A stretch of 55,632 nt of DNA from Bacteroidales bacterium UBA3834 (GTDB lineage: Bacteria; Bacteroidota; Bacteroidia; Bacteroidales; P3). The position numbers were made by a program, and so were the translations under genes. The notes beneath the pieces were generated by a model, which worked only from the letters and a program-made list of their open reading frames with translations, searched no databases and was not told the origin of the DNA. Positions 24,363-33,618 of the stretch are shown piece after piece. Position 1 is the stretch's first letter; each line of letters begins with the position of its first letter. Location of the stretch: NCBI GenBank assembly GCA_002392965.1, contig DGIA01000008.1, positions 1-55,632 of the forward strand, given 5' to 3'.

Positions 24363-25833
24363 AGGTCTGATAGCGGCGCTGGCGCTGACGGCAGTGTTCA
24401 TTGCCGCCGAGGCGCTGGTGTTCTATTGGAAGGGCGGCTACACGATGACACTGGTGCCGCTGGCGTTGCTCGTGGTGTGGCTCTTCGTGGTGCGCTTGGA
24501 GACGGGCCTGCTGCTCATGGCCTTGTGCACGCCTTTCGCCATCAACATGGCACTGATGCCCGGCATGGAGCTTTCCATGCCCGTGGAGCCGATGATGATA
24601 CTCTTCACGCTGATATTCTTCTTCCGCATTTTACTAATCCGGAGGTCGGAAGTCGGAAGTCGGAGATATCAGACGCAACAGCCGACACCGGACTCCGACA
24701 TCCAGCCATCAACCTCATTCTGGCGCCATCCTGTGAGCCTGCTGCTGCTGGCCTCGCTGGCCTGGATGCTCATCACCAGCTGCACTTCGCGAATGCCGTG
24801 GGTGTCGTTCAAATACCTGCTGGCACGCATCTGGTTCGTGGTGCCTTTCTTCTTCGCCGCGACCCAGATATTCCGGAACCGCGACCGTATCCGCCAGTTC
24901 TACTGGGCCTACGCCATCGGACTGGGGGTCATCATCCTCATCGCCACTTCGAAGACCCTGGGCAACTTCAGCAACCTGCAGACGCTGCACCGCGTGATGC
25001 GCCCCTTCTACAACGACCACACAGCCTACGGCTGCGCCATCGCCCTGCTGCTTCCGGCTTCGGTCTATTTCATCTTCAGCCACTCGCACCGCGGCTGGCG
25101 CCGGGTGCTCACCTTGCTGCTTTTCGCCGGTCTCTGCACCGGCTTGTTCTTCAGCTACTGCCGTGCCGCCTGGCTGAGCGTGATCGGTGCCGTCGGAGTC
25201 TATGCGCTTATCCGCATGGGCATGAAAGTAAAGTGGATGGTGCTGCTCTTCGGACTGGGAGTGGGCTTGTTTTTCGCCTACCAGAGCGACGTGCTCTACA
25301 AGCTGGGCAAGAACCACCAAGACAGCAGCTACGACCTGGCCGACCAGGTGAAGAGCATATCCAACATCTCGACCGATGCCAGCAACCTTGAACGGCTGAA
25401 CCGCTGGGCATCGGCCATGCGCATGTGGAAAGAAAGCCCTGTGGTGGGCGTGGGACCCGGCACCTACCAGTTCATCTACGGCAGCTACCAGAAAAGCTAC
25501 CAGCTCTCGACCATCAGCACCAACGCCGGCGACCTGGGGAACGCCCATAGCGAATATATCGGTCCCATGACGGAGCAAGGTCTGCCGGGAGTGCTGCTCG
25601 TGGTGGCGCTGTTCCTGACCACCTTCGCCACCGGCGTGCGAGTCTATCGGACCGCCAAAGACCCCGCTGTGGCCCGTATGGCACTGGCATTCACCCTGTC
25701 GCTGCTCACCTACTACATCCACGGCGTGTTCAACAACTTCCTCGACACTGACAAACTGTCGGTCCCCTTCTGGGGCTTTACCGCCGCCGTGGTGGCGCTG
25801 GATCTGTACTCGGAGAAGAAGGAAACGACATGA
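24352..25833 (+). CDS. O-antigen ligase / polymerase-like membrane protein
   Basis: I start at MKNKGLIAALAL (24352), 493 residues, because it has a strong AAGGAGG ribosome site in the end of the Wzz gene; the longer frame runs through Wzz sequence. About 12 membrane helices, a large periplasmic loop with NAHSEYIGPMTEQGLPG, and YCRAAWLSVIG match the Wzy_C/WaaL family, which joins polysaccharide to lipid A-core or polymerises units. Residues about 97-120 are encoded by a GGAAGTCGGA microrepeat (24641-24664) followed by a Q/P/S-rich loop, an apparent insertion in a hydrophilic loop. Confidence 0.88.
   Translation: MKNKGLIAALALTAVFIAAEALVFYWKGGYTMTLVPLALLVVWLFVVRLETGLLLMALCTPFAINMALMPGMELSMPVEPMMILFTLIFFFRILLIRRSEVGSRRYQTQQPTPDSDIQPSTSFWRHPVSLLLLASLAWMLITSCTSRMPWVSFKYLLARIWFVVPFFFAATQIFRNRDRIRQFYWAYAIGLGVIILIATSKTLGNFSNLQTLHRVMRPFYNDHTAYGCAIALLLPASVYFIFSHSHRGWRRVLTLLLFAGLCTGLFFSYCRAAWLSVIGAVGVYALIRMGMKVKWMVLLFGLGVGLFFAYQSDVLYKLGKNHQDSSYDLADQVKSISNISTDASNLERLNRWASAMRMWKESPVVGVGPGTYQFIYGSYQKSYQLSTISTNAGDLGNAHSEYIGPMTEQGLPGVLLVVALFLTTFATGVRVYRTAKDPAVARMALAFTLSLLTYYIHGVFNNFLDTDKLSVPFWGFTAAVVALDLYSEKKETT
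24641..24664. repeat. GGAAGTCGGA microrepeat inside the ligase gene
   Basis: Two and a half overlapping copies of GGA(A/G)GTCGGA in tandem. The same motif in the opposite orientation forms the repeat in rimO (39343-39393). It keeps the reading frame and codes for RRSEVGSRR. Confidence 0.8.
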
Positions 25834-26375
25834 GGAGAGCAATGCTCATATTGATGCTGCTTGCCTCTGTGTGCTGCCTGCACGCCCAGATTCCACAAGC
25901 CGCCCGACATAACTGCTGGGACATCGACATCACATTCAAGGAAAACATCGCTCCAACGCCATACATCATCGCCCCGTCCGACTCGGGGTTGTTGCTGGTG
26001 GCGATGGCCAAGGAACATCTCGGCACCCCCTACCACTATGGAGGACGCAGCCCCAAAGGGTTCGACTGTGCAGGATTCGCACTCTATCTATACCGCCACT
26101 TCGGACACAACCTGCCGGGTTGGAGCGGCGCACAGGCCAAACTGGGCACCGAGGTGAGCGACACACGGAACCTGCAGGCCGGCGACCTCGTCTTCTTCGG
26201 AGGACGCCACAAGCATAAAACCATAGGACATACCGGCATCGTAATCGGCACCGACACCGCCACCGGCGTCTTCACATTCATCCATGCCGCCACACACAGC
26301 GGCGTCACCATCAGCCGCTCGACAGAGGAATATTACAAGAAAAGGTATCTGACTGCCCGCCGCCTGTTCCAATAG
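25830..26375 (+). CDS. NlpC/P60 cell-wall peptidase
   Basis: The 181-residue secreted protein has a signal peptide ending CCLHAQ (residue 20) and one NlpC/P60 (C40) domain. The catalytic triad is visible: Cys80 in GFDCAGFALYLY, His134 in GHTGIVIG and His152 in FIHAATHSG. These enzymes cut the D-gamma-Glu to diamino-acid bond in peptidoglycan stem peptides. The start overlaps the ligase stop by 4 bp (ATGA), so it belongs to the Wzz-ligase transcription unit. Confidence 0.93.
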   Translation: MRRAMLILMLLASVCCLHAQIPQAARHNCWDIDITFKENIAPTPYIIAPSDSGLLLVAMAKEHLGTPYHYGGRSPKGFDCAGFALYLYRHFGHNLPGWSGAQAKLGTEVSDTRNLQAGDLVFFGGRHKHKTIGHTGIVIGTDTATGVFTFIHAATHSGVTISRSTEEYYKKRYLTARRLFQ

Positions 26376-26379
26376 GCGA

Positions 26380-28173
26380 TTACTCGTCGCTGGTGTCGCT
26401 GATGAAGCGGCGGTAGGCGGAGAAGGTGTTGGCACGAGAAATGAAACCCAGATAGTTATTCTCATCATCGACCACCACCAGATTGTAGCGGTTGCCGACG
26501 CGGAACTTCTCCACCACATCCTGCAGACTGTCACTCGACCGCACGAGGTCGCCCTCGCTCAAAGGGTGCATAAGGTCATCGACCACCACTGTGTCGTACA
26601 GCTCCGACCGGAAGATAATCTTTCTGACATCGTCCATCACAATGACTCCAAGGAACTTATCATCGTCACTCAACACAGGGAAGAGATTGCGGCGGGAATC
26701 CTGGATGGCTGTCACCAGGTCGCGCAGTTTGTCACCCGACCGCACCACGACGAAGTTGGTCTCTATCAGCTGTTTCATGCTCATCAGGTTCCACGCTGAA
26801 GCATCCTTGTCGTGGGTCAGCAAGTTGCCCTGGGCGGCCAATTTGCGGGCATAGATCGAATGATGTTCAAAGGGATTGACCACCAGATAGGTCACCGCCG
26901 AAGCGGTCAACAAGGGCACCAGCAGGCCGTAACCGCCTGTAATATCGGCGATGAGGAACGTGGCCATGAACGGAGCATGCATCACGCCCGTCATCACGGC
27001 GGCCATGCCGACAAGGGCGAAGTTGGCTGTGTTCTGCGGCGGCAGGCCCAACTGATTGCTCAGCAAAGCAACGAAATATCCGCTCAATCCACCCAGCACC
27101 AAGGACGGGCCGAAAGTGCCACCCACACCGCCCGATCCGATGGTGGTGGCGGTAGCCAAAGGTTTCAGGAATATCAGTAAAAGCAACAAAGCCAAAGCTG
27201 CCCACGGGGCATCGGACAACGAAGGGTAGAGCGTGCCCGAAAAGAGGCTTGCCGGATCGCTGTGAAGCAAAGCCGTCAACGAGGAATACCCTTCGCCGTA
27301 GAGCGGAGGGAAAAGCACCACCATCACACCCAGCAGCAAACCGCCTGCGACCGCCCGCAGCCAAGGGTTGCGGCGACGGGAGAACCATCCCTCCACACGG
27401 TCGGTCACACGAAGGAAATAGAGCGACACCAACGCGCAAAAAACTCCCATCACGATGTAAAAGGGCAATTGCGACAGAGCGAAAGGCTCGGCGACAGTAA
27501 ATTTGAACTGCACATCGGTACCCATGAGGAAGTAAGCCACCGTGGAAGCTATGAGTGCCGAAAGAAGCAATGGCAACGCTGTGGTGGCAGTAAGGTCAAA
27601 CATAAAGACCTCAAGGACAAAAAGCACTCCGGCAAATGGTGCTTTGAAGATGCCGGCAATGGCACCTGCGGCACCACATCCCAAAAGCAGACGCACACTC
27701 TTGGGGCTCAACCGCATCCAGCGACCGATATTGCTACCGATAGCCGATCCCGTAGAGGCGATGGGAGCCTCAAGACCCACACTGCCGCCGAAAGCCACCG
27801 TAATGGTGGAGGCGACGAGCGACGACCACATGTTTTTGGCCGGAAGTTCGGAGCGATTGCGGCTAATGGCCAGCAATACAGACGGCAACCCGTGTCCGAT
27901 GTCACCCTTGACCACATAACGTACGAACAACATGGTCAGCAGGATACCCGCCAAGGGAAGGAAAAAAATAATAATGAGAGAAGAATGATGAGTGATGAGG
28001 GTGGAATCGGTTGAGAGGCGCGTCACCCAAGCACCGGCATAGTGCACCACCGTCTTAAGCCCCACGGCGGCAAGACCAGACGCAAGCCCCACACCCACAG
28101 CCAACAGCAATAGCAAAGGTTGTTCGTTCAAATGGCGCAGACGCCAACGATGGATAGACTTATAAAAACTCAT
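26380..28173 (-). CDS. ClC-family chloride channel/transporter with two CBS domains
   Basis: The 597-residue protein has the ClC membrane core (about residues 20-430) and two CBS domains (about 465-590). Selectivity-filter motifs are present: GGSVGLEAP with the gating Glu, GIFKAPFAGVLFVLE, and GSGGVGGTFGPSLVLGG. In transporters of known mechanism, the segment after LF(I/V)(I/L)E carries a second Glu (E203 in E. coli ClC-ec1) for internal proton transfer; here it is Val (LEVFMFD), as in channels. The CBS pair probably senses an adenine nucleotide. Its promoter element lies directly upstream. Confidence 0.93.
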   Translation of the reverse strand: MSFYKSIHRWRLRHLNEQPLLLLLAVGVGLASGLAAVGLKTVVHYAGAWVTRLSTDSTLITHHSSLIIIFFLPLAGILLTMLFVRYVVKGDIGHGLPSVLLAISRNRSELPAKNMWSSLVASTITVAFGGSVGLEAPIASTGSAIGSNIGRWMRLSPKSVRLLLGCGAAGAIAGIFKAPFAGVLFVLEVFMFDLTATTALPLLLSALIASTVAYFLMGTDVQFKFTVAEPFALSQLPFYIVMGVFCALVSLYFLRVTDRVEGWFSRRRNPWLRAVAGGLLLGVMVVLFPPLYGEGYSSLTALLHSDPASLFSGTLYPSLSDAPWAALALLLLLIFLKPLATATTIGSGGVGGTFGPSLVLGGLSGYFVALLSNQLGLPPQNTANFALVGMAAVMTGVMHAPFMATFLIADITGGYGLLVPLLTASAVTYLVVNPFEHHSIYARKLAAQGNLLTHDKDASAWNLMSMKQLIETNFVVVRSGDKLRDLVTAIQDSRRNLFPVLSDDDKFLGVIVMDDVRKIIFRSELYDTVVVDDLMHPLSEGDLVRSSDSLQDVVEKFRVGNRYNLVVVDDENNYLGFISRANTFSAYRRFISDTSDE

Positions 28174-28192
28174 TATTCAAAAAAATCGGCGG

Positions 28193-28200
28193 CAAAGATA
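28193..28200 (-). promoter_or_regulatory. Probable ClC gene promoter, -7 element TATCTTTG
   Basis: The minus strand reads TATCTTTGCC, matching TAnnTTTG, only 20 bp before the ClC start codon. This implies a very short leader. No TTTG lies at the -33 spacing. Confidence 0.5.
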
Positions 28201-28246
28201 CGAAATAATTTTTAATTACGTTATCTAACACAAAAAATTAACAGAA

Positions 28247-29260
28247 ATGAAGAAAATCCTATTCCTCGGCAGCCTTGTTGCCATCAGCCTCAGTTCCTGT
28301 GTCACCCTGACAGAACACGAGAGCCTGCAGGCCAAATACGACCAAACCTCGAAACAGTACAATCTCACCCAACAGGAATTGCTGGAACTCAAGGAAGAGA
28401 ACGCCGCCCTGGCACGCCAGAACCAGTCGCTCAATGCCGACTACACCGACCTTGCCCTCGCCAAGAACATGGCGGAGGCCAAGGCCGACAGCTTGAGCCG
28501 TCGTATCGAACAGATGACCCACCACTACGACACCACCATGGAGAACTACATCCAAGAGGTGGCCGGGAAGAGCCGCGACCTGACCCGCGCCCAGAACCTG
28601 CTCACCGCCCGTACCAAAGAGCTGGGCGACAAAGAGCGTGAACTGCAAGCCCGCCAACAGGAACTCGAGGAACAGCAGGAAGACTTCAAACTGCAGCGGA
28701 GTGAGTTGCTGGCCAAACAGAAAGAGCTCGAACTGAAAGAAGCAGCCACCCAAGCCCAACTTGATGCCAAAGAACGTGAACTGGAAGCCGTACGCAATTC
28801 GGTGACCAAGGCCCTTACCGGCTTCTCTGACAAAGGTCTCAAGGTAGAGACAAAAGACGGCAAGGTCTATGTATCGATGGAGAACAAGCTGCTCTTCCCC
28901 TCAGCCAGTTGGACGGTGAGCAAAGACGGTGTGAACGCCATCAAGGAACTGGCCAAAGTGCTGGAACAAGATTCGACCCTCAACATCATGGTGGAAGGCC
29001 ATACGGACAACGATGCCTACCGTGGCTCTACCGCTGTCAAGGATAACTGGGACCTCAGCGTGATGCGTGCCACCGCCATCGTAAAACTGCTGCTGCAGCA
29101 CGGCAAAGGCATCAACCCCTCACGCATCGAAGCATGCGGCCACGGTGAATTTGCCCCCAAAGTACCCAACACCAGCGCCGAAAACAAAGCCATCAACCGC
29201 CGCACTGAGATTATTCTCACCCCAGACCTCGACAAACTGCTCCAGGCGATGGAGAACTGA
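28247..29260 (+). CDS. OmpA-domain lipoprotein with long coiled coil
   Basis: The 337-residue protein has a lipoprotein signal (lipobox LSSC, Cys18). Residues about 25-195 are a heptad-rich coiled coil with many Q, E, L and K residues (LELKEENAALARQNQSL and following). The C-terminal OmpA domain (about 215-330) shows LLFPSASWTVSKDG, VEGHTDNDAYRG and the peptidoglycan-contact motif NRRTEIIL. It should tether the outer membrane to peptidoglycan through a long spacer. A terminator follows directly, so it is probably expressed alone. Confidence 0.92.
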   Translation: MKKILFLGSLVAISLSSCVTLTEHESLQAKYDQTSKQYNLTQQELLELKEENAALARQNQSLNADYTDLALAKNMAEAKADSLSRRIEQMTHHYDTTMENYIQEVAGKSRDLTRAQNLLTARTKELGDKERELQARQQELEEQQEDFKLQRSELLAKQKELELKEAATQAQLDAKERELEAVRNSVTKALTGFSDKGLKVETKDGKVYVSMENKLLFPSASWTVSKDGVNAIKELAKVLEQDSTLNIMVEGHTDNDAYRGSTAVKDNWDLSVMRATAIVKLLLQHGKGINPSRIEACGHGEFAPKVPNTSAENKAINRRTEIILTPDLDKLLQAMEN

Positions 29261-29281
29261 GGTCCTACCACACCCATTCAG

Positions 29282-29318
29282 CAGGCCACGACACCATAGT
29301 CATGGCCTGTTTTTATTT
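29282..29318 (+). terminator. Intrinsic terminator of the OmpA-family gene
   Basis: An 11-bp stem (CAGGCCACGAC with GTCATGGCCTG, one mismatch) with loop ACCATA is followed by TTTTTATTT, 22 bp after the stop codon. Confidence 0.85.
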
Positions 29319-29337
29319 ACCCTTCGGGGCATGTTTT

Positions 29338-29368
29338 TTTGTCACAAATAAAAAAAAACGTATCTTTG
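29338..29368 (+). promoter_or_regulatory. Bacteroidota promoter of the M28-GldFG-lpxB cluster
   Basis: TTTG (29338-29341), exactly 19 bp, then TATCTTTG (29361-29368) match the consensus fully. The M28-like start is 76 bp downstream; the leader contains a GC palindrome GCGTGCGCGAACGCAAAGCGCACGC in overlapping parts. Confidence 0.8.
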
Positions 29369-29444
29369 CACATTACATTATTCGCGTGCGCGAACGCAAA
29401 GCGCACGCGGACAAACTTTTGAGATAAAAACAACGATAATAAAG

Positions 29445-31106
29445 ATGGAGAAAAAAAGAATCCGCCGCAACATTATGGGCCTCTGCCTGACAGCACTGGC
29501 GCTGACCTGCGTATCCGTATCGGCCCAGGACCGCGAACCGGTGCCGATGCCCGTAATCAACCCAGACTCGGTGATGAAACACATCATCGAACTTTCGTCC
29601 GAGACCTACGAAGGCCGCATGGCCGGCACGCGGGGACATGAACGCGCGGTGAAATATGTAGAGAATGTGCTGCGCCGCTACGGCGTGCGCGAGATAAAGG
29701 AGCAGCCGTTCGATGTAGAGTGCAACGAGGTGGAGAACTGCAAGTTCAACATCTACACCCCCGGCAGCAAGGAGAAGCGCGTCTTCACACTGGGCAACGA
29801 GTTCTGCTGTGCCGGTATGACGGGCCGCGGCTATGTCGATGCACAGATGGTGTTCTGCGGCTACGGAGTAGATAACGGCTTGTTAAACGAATACAAACAG
29901 GTGGATGTGAAAGGCAAAATCGTCGTGGTACTGACAGGCCTACCCTCATGGTTGCCTGAAAGCATCGGTGCACACTACCGGAGCCTACGCGACAAGGCAC
30001 GCACCGCCGAACGGCACGGCGCCATCGGTATGATAGCGGTCAATATCAGCCACAGCTGCCATAGCTACGAGCCCCAGAGTCGGATCTACTGCGGCGAGTT
30101 GCCGCATCTGGGCACTTTCCCCATCCTGCAGGCGACAGCCGACTGCGGCCGAGAGTTGCTGACGGGTGAGGAAATGGACCTCGACGCCGCCATTGCAGCC
30201 ATCGACAACGACCACCGCGTGTGTTCCTTCTCAACGCTGAAAAAGGCCGAGATCGACATCAATGCATTTTACCGTCCCCGCGCCACCACGGTGAATGTGG
30301 TGGGTCTGCTTGAGGGCAGCGATAAGGAACTGCGCCGCGAGATTATCGTGGTGGGAGCTTCACTCGACGGAAGCGGTATCCAAGGAGAGACATGCCTATT
30401 CCCCGGGGCGGACATCAATGCCTCGGGCGTTGCTGCCGTGCTGGAAACCGCACGCGTGCTGAGCGACAAAGACTACCGCCCGCGCCGCAGTGTGGCTTTT
30501 GTCCTTTTCAGCGGCAGCGAACAACAATATCTGGGTTCAAGGGCCTTTATCAATGCCTATCCGAACCTGAACCGGGTGGAGGCTTTCGTGAACGTGCAGA
30601 ACATTGGATATGGTGACAGCTTGATGGTGCTGGGGGACAACCGCTACCCGACATTGTGGAAAGAAGCCTATTTCTGCGACACCAGCATCCGCACCTTCGA
30701 CAAAAGCTTCAGCGACCTCCAACGCATCTGGCCGTCGGCCACCATGCACGGAAACATCAAGGGCGACAGCGTGGCGGTGATCGACGACTGCCGCTTCCCG
30801 CTGATGAAAAAGCTGGGTAGCCACACTTACCAAGCAAACGGCCGCCACCAAATCATGCTCTCGAAAGAAAAGAGCGATCCTAAGGGGGATGCAAGGGTTT
30901 TTGATGCAATGGGCATCCCCTCGCTGGTCATCACCACCCACGACGGGCTGCATAACAACCATGTGACTACCGACATCTGGGAAAACATCGACCGCCGTAT
31001 CTTGACGATGGCCACACAACTGACCTCCGATCTTGTGTGTCAGATTGGAGAAGGTCTGTACCAAGGCCGCAGCCCACAGAGCAAAGCACAACGTTTCCGC
31101 GAATAA
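29445..31106 (+). CDS. M28-family peptidase homologue with degraded metal site
   Basis: The 553-residue protein has a signal peptide (ending SVSAQ, about residue 28), a protease-associated insert (about 110-250) and the M28 scaffold (about 275-540). The scaffold is easy to recognise (IVVGASLDGSG, FPGADINASGVAAVLETARVL, RRSVAFVLFSGSEQQYLGS), yet the ligands of the two zinc ions are missing: canonical HYDH is SLDG (306-309), the bridging Asp of GADDNASG is Ile324, the catalytic Glu of SGEEQ is Ser358, and the third Asp motif reads NVQNIG (383-388). It is probably a binding or structural pseudo-peptidase. It heads a long plus-strand cluster. Confidence 0.88.
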   Translation: MEKKRIRRNIMGLCLTALALTCVSVSAQDREPVPMPVINPDSVMKHIIELSSETYEGRMAGTRGHERAVKYVENVLRRYGVREIKEQPFDVECNEVENCKFNIYTPGSKEKRVFTLGNEFCCAGMTGRGYVDAQMVFCGYGVDNGLLNEYKQVDVKGKIVVVLTGLPSWLPESIGAHYRSLRDKARTAERHGAIGMIAVNISHSCHSYEPQSRIYCGELPHLGTFPILQATADCGRELLTGEEMDLDAAIAAIDNDHRVCSFSTLKKAEIDINAFYRPRATTVNVVGLLEGSDKELRREIIVVGASLDGSGIQGETCLFPGADINASGVAAVLETARVLSDKDYRPRRSVAFVLFSGSEQQYLGSRAFINAYPNLNRVEAFVNVQNIGYGDSLMVLGDNRYPTLWKEAYFCDTSIRTFDKSFSDLQRIWPSATMHGNIKGDSVAVIDDCRFPLMKKLGSHTYQANGRHQIMLSKEKSDPKGDARVFDAMGIPSLVITTHDGLHNNHVTTDIWENIDRRILTMATQLTSDLVCQIGEGLYQGRSPQSKAQRFRE

Positions 31107-31134
31107 TCTTATATCAACCTATCATTTTATCGAC

Positions 31135-33618
31135 GTGTTTACACTCTACAAGAAAGAACTATCCGGATTCTTCTCGTCGCTTATCGGCTATCTGACCATC
31201 GCCGTGTTTCTCGTACTCACAGGCCTCATGCTGTGGGTACTGAAGAGCGACTTCAACATCCTTGACTACGGCTATGCCGGCATGGACGGCTTGTTCCTCA
31301 TCGGCCCGTTCCTCTACCTCTTCCTCATACCGGCCATCACCATGCGCTCGCTGGCCGAGGAAAAGCGCACAGGCACCATCGAGATGCTGATGACACGGCC
31401 GTTGAGCGACTGGACCATTGTGTGGGCCAAATTCCTGGCGTCATGGACGCTGGTATTCATCTCCCTGCTTCCGACCTTGGTGTGTTATGTGAGTGTCTTT
31501 ACTTTGGGCGACCCTGTGGGCAACATCGATACCGGCAGTGTGGTAGGGTCCTACATCGGCCTGCTGCTGCTCGGCGGGGCATTCGTGGCCATCGGTCTTT
31601 TCTGCTCCTCGCTCACCAATAACCAGATTGTCTCCTTCATTTTGGCCGCCGTGCTTTGCGCCGTGACCTATCTGGGATTCGAAAGCATCTACAACATGGG
31701 ATTGCTGGGTGGCGCCGACCTATTCATCAAGAAACTGGGCCTGATGCACCATTACGGGAGCATCAGCCGTGGCGTGGTGGATACTCGCGACGTGGTTTAT
31801 TTCCTCTGCGTCATGATGCTTTTCCTGATGGCCACACGCTTGGTGCTGCAAAGCCGCAAATGGGGAGGCTGGACACACCGCCGGAGCTTGAAAAGAAGCC
31901 ACTGGATTGAAATGGGTGTCACCGTAGCCATCATCGCCGCCGTCAGCGTCATCAGCAACTTCCTCTTCCTGAGACTTGACCTCACTTCTGAGCGACGCTA
32001 CACTCTCAGTAAATCAACCAAGCAATGGCTCAAACAGATTGAAGAGCCCGTGCTTTTCCGCGTCTATCTTGAGGGCGAATTCCCGGCCGACTTCAAACGC
32101 CTGCAGAACGAGACAAAGGAGATGCTCAACCAGTTCCGGGCCTACAACAGCAACATCGAATATGAATTCGTGAATCCCAACAATTTCGAGAGCCGCGAAG
32201 AACAACAGGTGTTCTACCAGAAACTGGCGCAGAAAGGCATACAACCCACTCAGATACAGGTAGCATCGGGCAACGGGATGACGACACAGATCCTGATTCC
32301 AGCGGCCGACGTGTATTATCGCGGACGCGAGACATCGGTGCAACTCATACAGAACCAGCGCTATGTAAATGACGCCGACCTGCTCAACAACTCCATCCAG
32401 AACCTTGAATATGTGCTAATCAACGCCATCCGCGGACTTACCCGCAACGAAAAGCAAACCATCGGGTTCCTACAAGGGCACGGAGAATTGTTCGGCGGGG
32501 TGATCTACGACTTGCAGCGTTCTCTGCAGGAGCACTACAACCTCGACTATGTCACCATCGACGGAAAAATTCAGTCGCTCACTGCCCACCGGAAAAGCGA
32601 TACCGACTCGACGGAATACAACTTCTACAACCTCTACGACCTTCTGATCATTGCCAAACCCACCCAAGCGTTCTCCGATCAAGACCTCTACATCCTTGAC
32701 CAATACATCATGTATGGCGGTAAAGTATTGTGGCTCATCGACCCCCTCGACGCCGACCTCGACAGCTTGGCCGACCGCGGGCAGATGATGGCCACCCGCT
32801 ATCCCCTGAGGCTCGACGAGATGCTTTTCTCCTACGGCGTGCGCATCAACCCCAACCTGCTGATGGACATGCGTTGCCGCCCTATCCCAATCCAAGTGGG
32901 GCAGGTGGGCGACAAACCTCAAATGCGCTTCTGCCCGTGGTACTACTTTCCCGAAATTGTCCCCTTGTCGCAACATCCCATTGTGCGCAATCTCGACCTG
33001 CTCAAAACCGACTTTGTCTCCAGCATCGACCTCATCGACAACGACATCCGTAAGACCATCTTGCTCACCACATCGGAATACACCCGAGTAAAGAATGCCC
33101 CTGCCTTGGTCGATCTTGCCGACGCACAAGCACAACCCGACCGCAGGCAATATTCTGCTTCTCAGCTACCCATCGCCGTCCTCCTGGAAGGTTCTTTCCT
33201 CTCCGCCTGGCGCAACCGACTGTCACCCGTATTCACCTCTCAGGCAGCGATGGGATACCGCGAAGAAAGTGAACCCACCAAGATGATTGTCATCAGCGAC
33301 GGCGACATCATCCGAAACCGCTACATCGAAGAAGAGGACGCTGTGCTGCCGCTGGGATACGACTTCTACACCCGAACCATGTATGCCAACAAGGACTTCC
33401 TGCTCAACGCTGTCAACTACCTGGTCGGCGACGAAGGCATGATGGATTCCCGTTCGCGCAGCATCAAACTCCGCAAACTTGACGTGCTGAAAATCCGCGA
33501 ACAACGCACCAAATACCAAATCATCAACATCATTTGCCCACTGCTGCTCCTTGCCGTCACAGGTGGAGTGATATTGCTGGTGCGCCGTAAAAAATACACC
33601 AAACGCCAACCCAAATGA
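31135..33618 (+). CDS. GldF-GldG fusion, ABC transporter membrane protein
   Basis: I use the GTG at 31135 because the conserved GldF start (MFTLYKKELSGFFSSLIGY, V for M) begins there; the upstream ATG lies in the M28 gene. Of 827 residues, 1-240 are GldF, a six-helix permease (RSLAEEKRTGTIEMLMTRPLSD). A second part begins with a helix near 262 (VAIIAAVSVISNFLFLRL) and continues with GldG hallmarks ERRYTLSKST, IGFLQGHGELFGG and a C-terminal helix near 795. In Flavobacterium GldF and GldG are separate proteins needed for gliding. No GldA ATPase is in the window, so its partner is encoded elsewhere. Confidence 0.9.
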   Translation: MFTLYKKELSGFFSSLIGYLTIAVFLVLTGLMLWVLKSDFNILDYGYAGMDGLFLIGPFLYLFLIPAITMRSLAEEKRTGTIEMLMTRPLSDWTIVWAKFLASWTLVFISLLPTLVCYVSVFTLGDPVGNIDTGSVVGSYIGLLLLGGAFVAIGLFCSSLTNNQIVSFILAAVLCAVTYLGFESIYNMGLLGGADLFIKKLGLMHHYGSISRGVVDTRDVVYFLCVMMLFLMATRLVLQSRKWGGWTHRRSLKRSHWIEMGVTVAIIAAVSVISNFLFLRLDLTSERRYTLSKSTKQWLKQIEEPVLFRVYLEGEFPADFKRLQNETKEMLNQFRAYNSNIEYEFVNPNNFESREEQQVFYQKLAQKGIQPTQIQVASGNGMTTQILIPAADVYYRGRETSVQLIQNQRYVNDADLLNNSIQNLEYVLINAIRGLTRNEKQTIGFLQGHGELFGGVIYDLQRSLQEHYNLDYVTIDGKIQSLTAHRKSDTDSTEYNFYNLYDLLIIAKPTQAFSDQDLYILDQYIMYGGKVLWLIDPLDADLDSLADRGQMMATRYPLRLDEMLFSYGVRINPNLLMDMRCRPIPIQVGQVGDKPQMRFCPWYYFPEIVPLSQHPIVRNLDLLKTDFVSSIDLIDNDIRKTILLTTSEYTRVKNAPALVDLADAQAQPDRRQYSASQLPIAVLLEGSFLSAWRNRLSPVFTSQAAMGYREESEPTKMIVISDGDIIRNRYIEEEDAVLPLGYDFYTRTMYANKDFLLNAVNYLVGDEGMMDSRSRSIKLRKLDVLKIREQRTKYQIINIICPLLLLAVTGGVILLVRRKKYTKRQPK

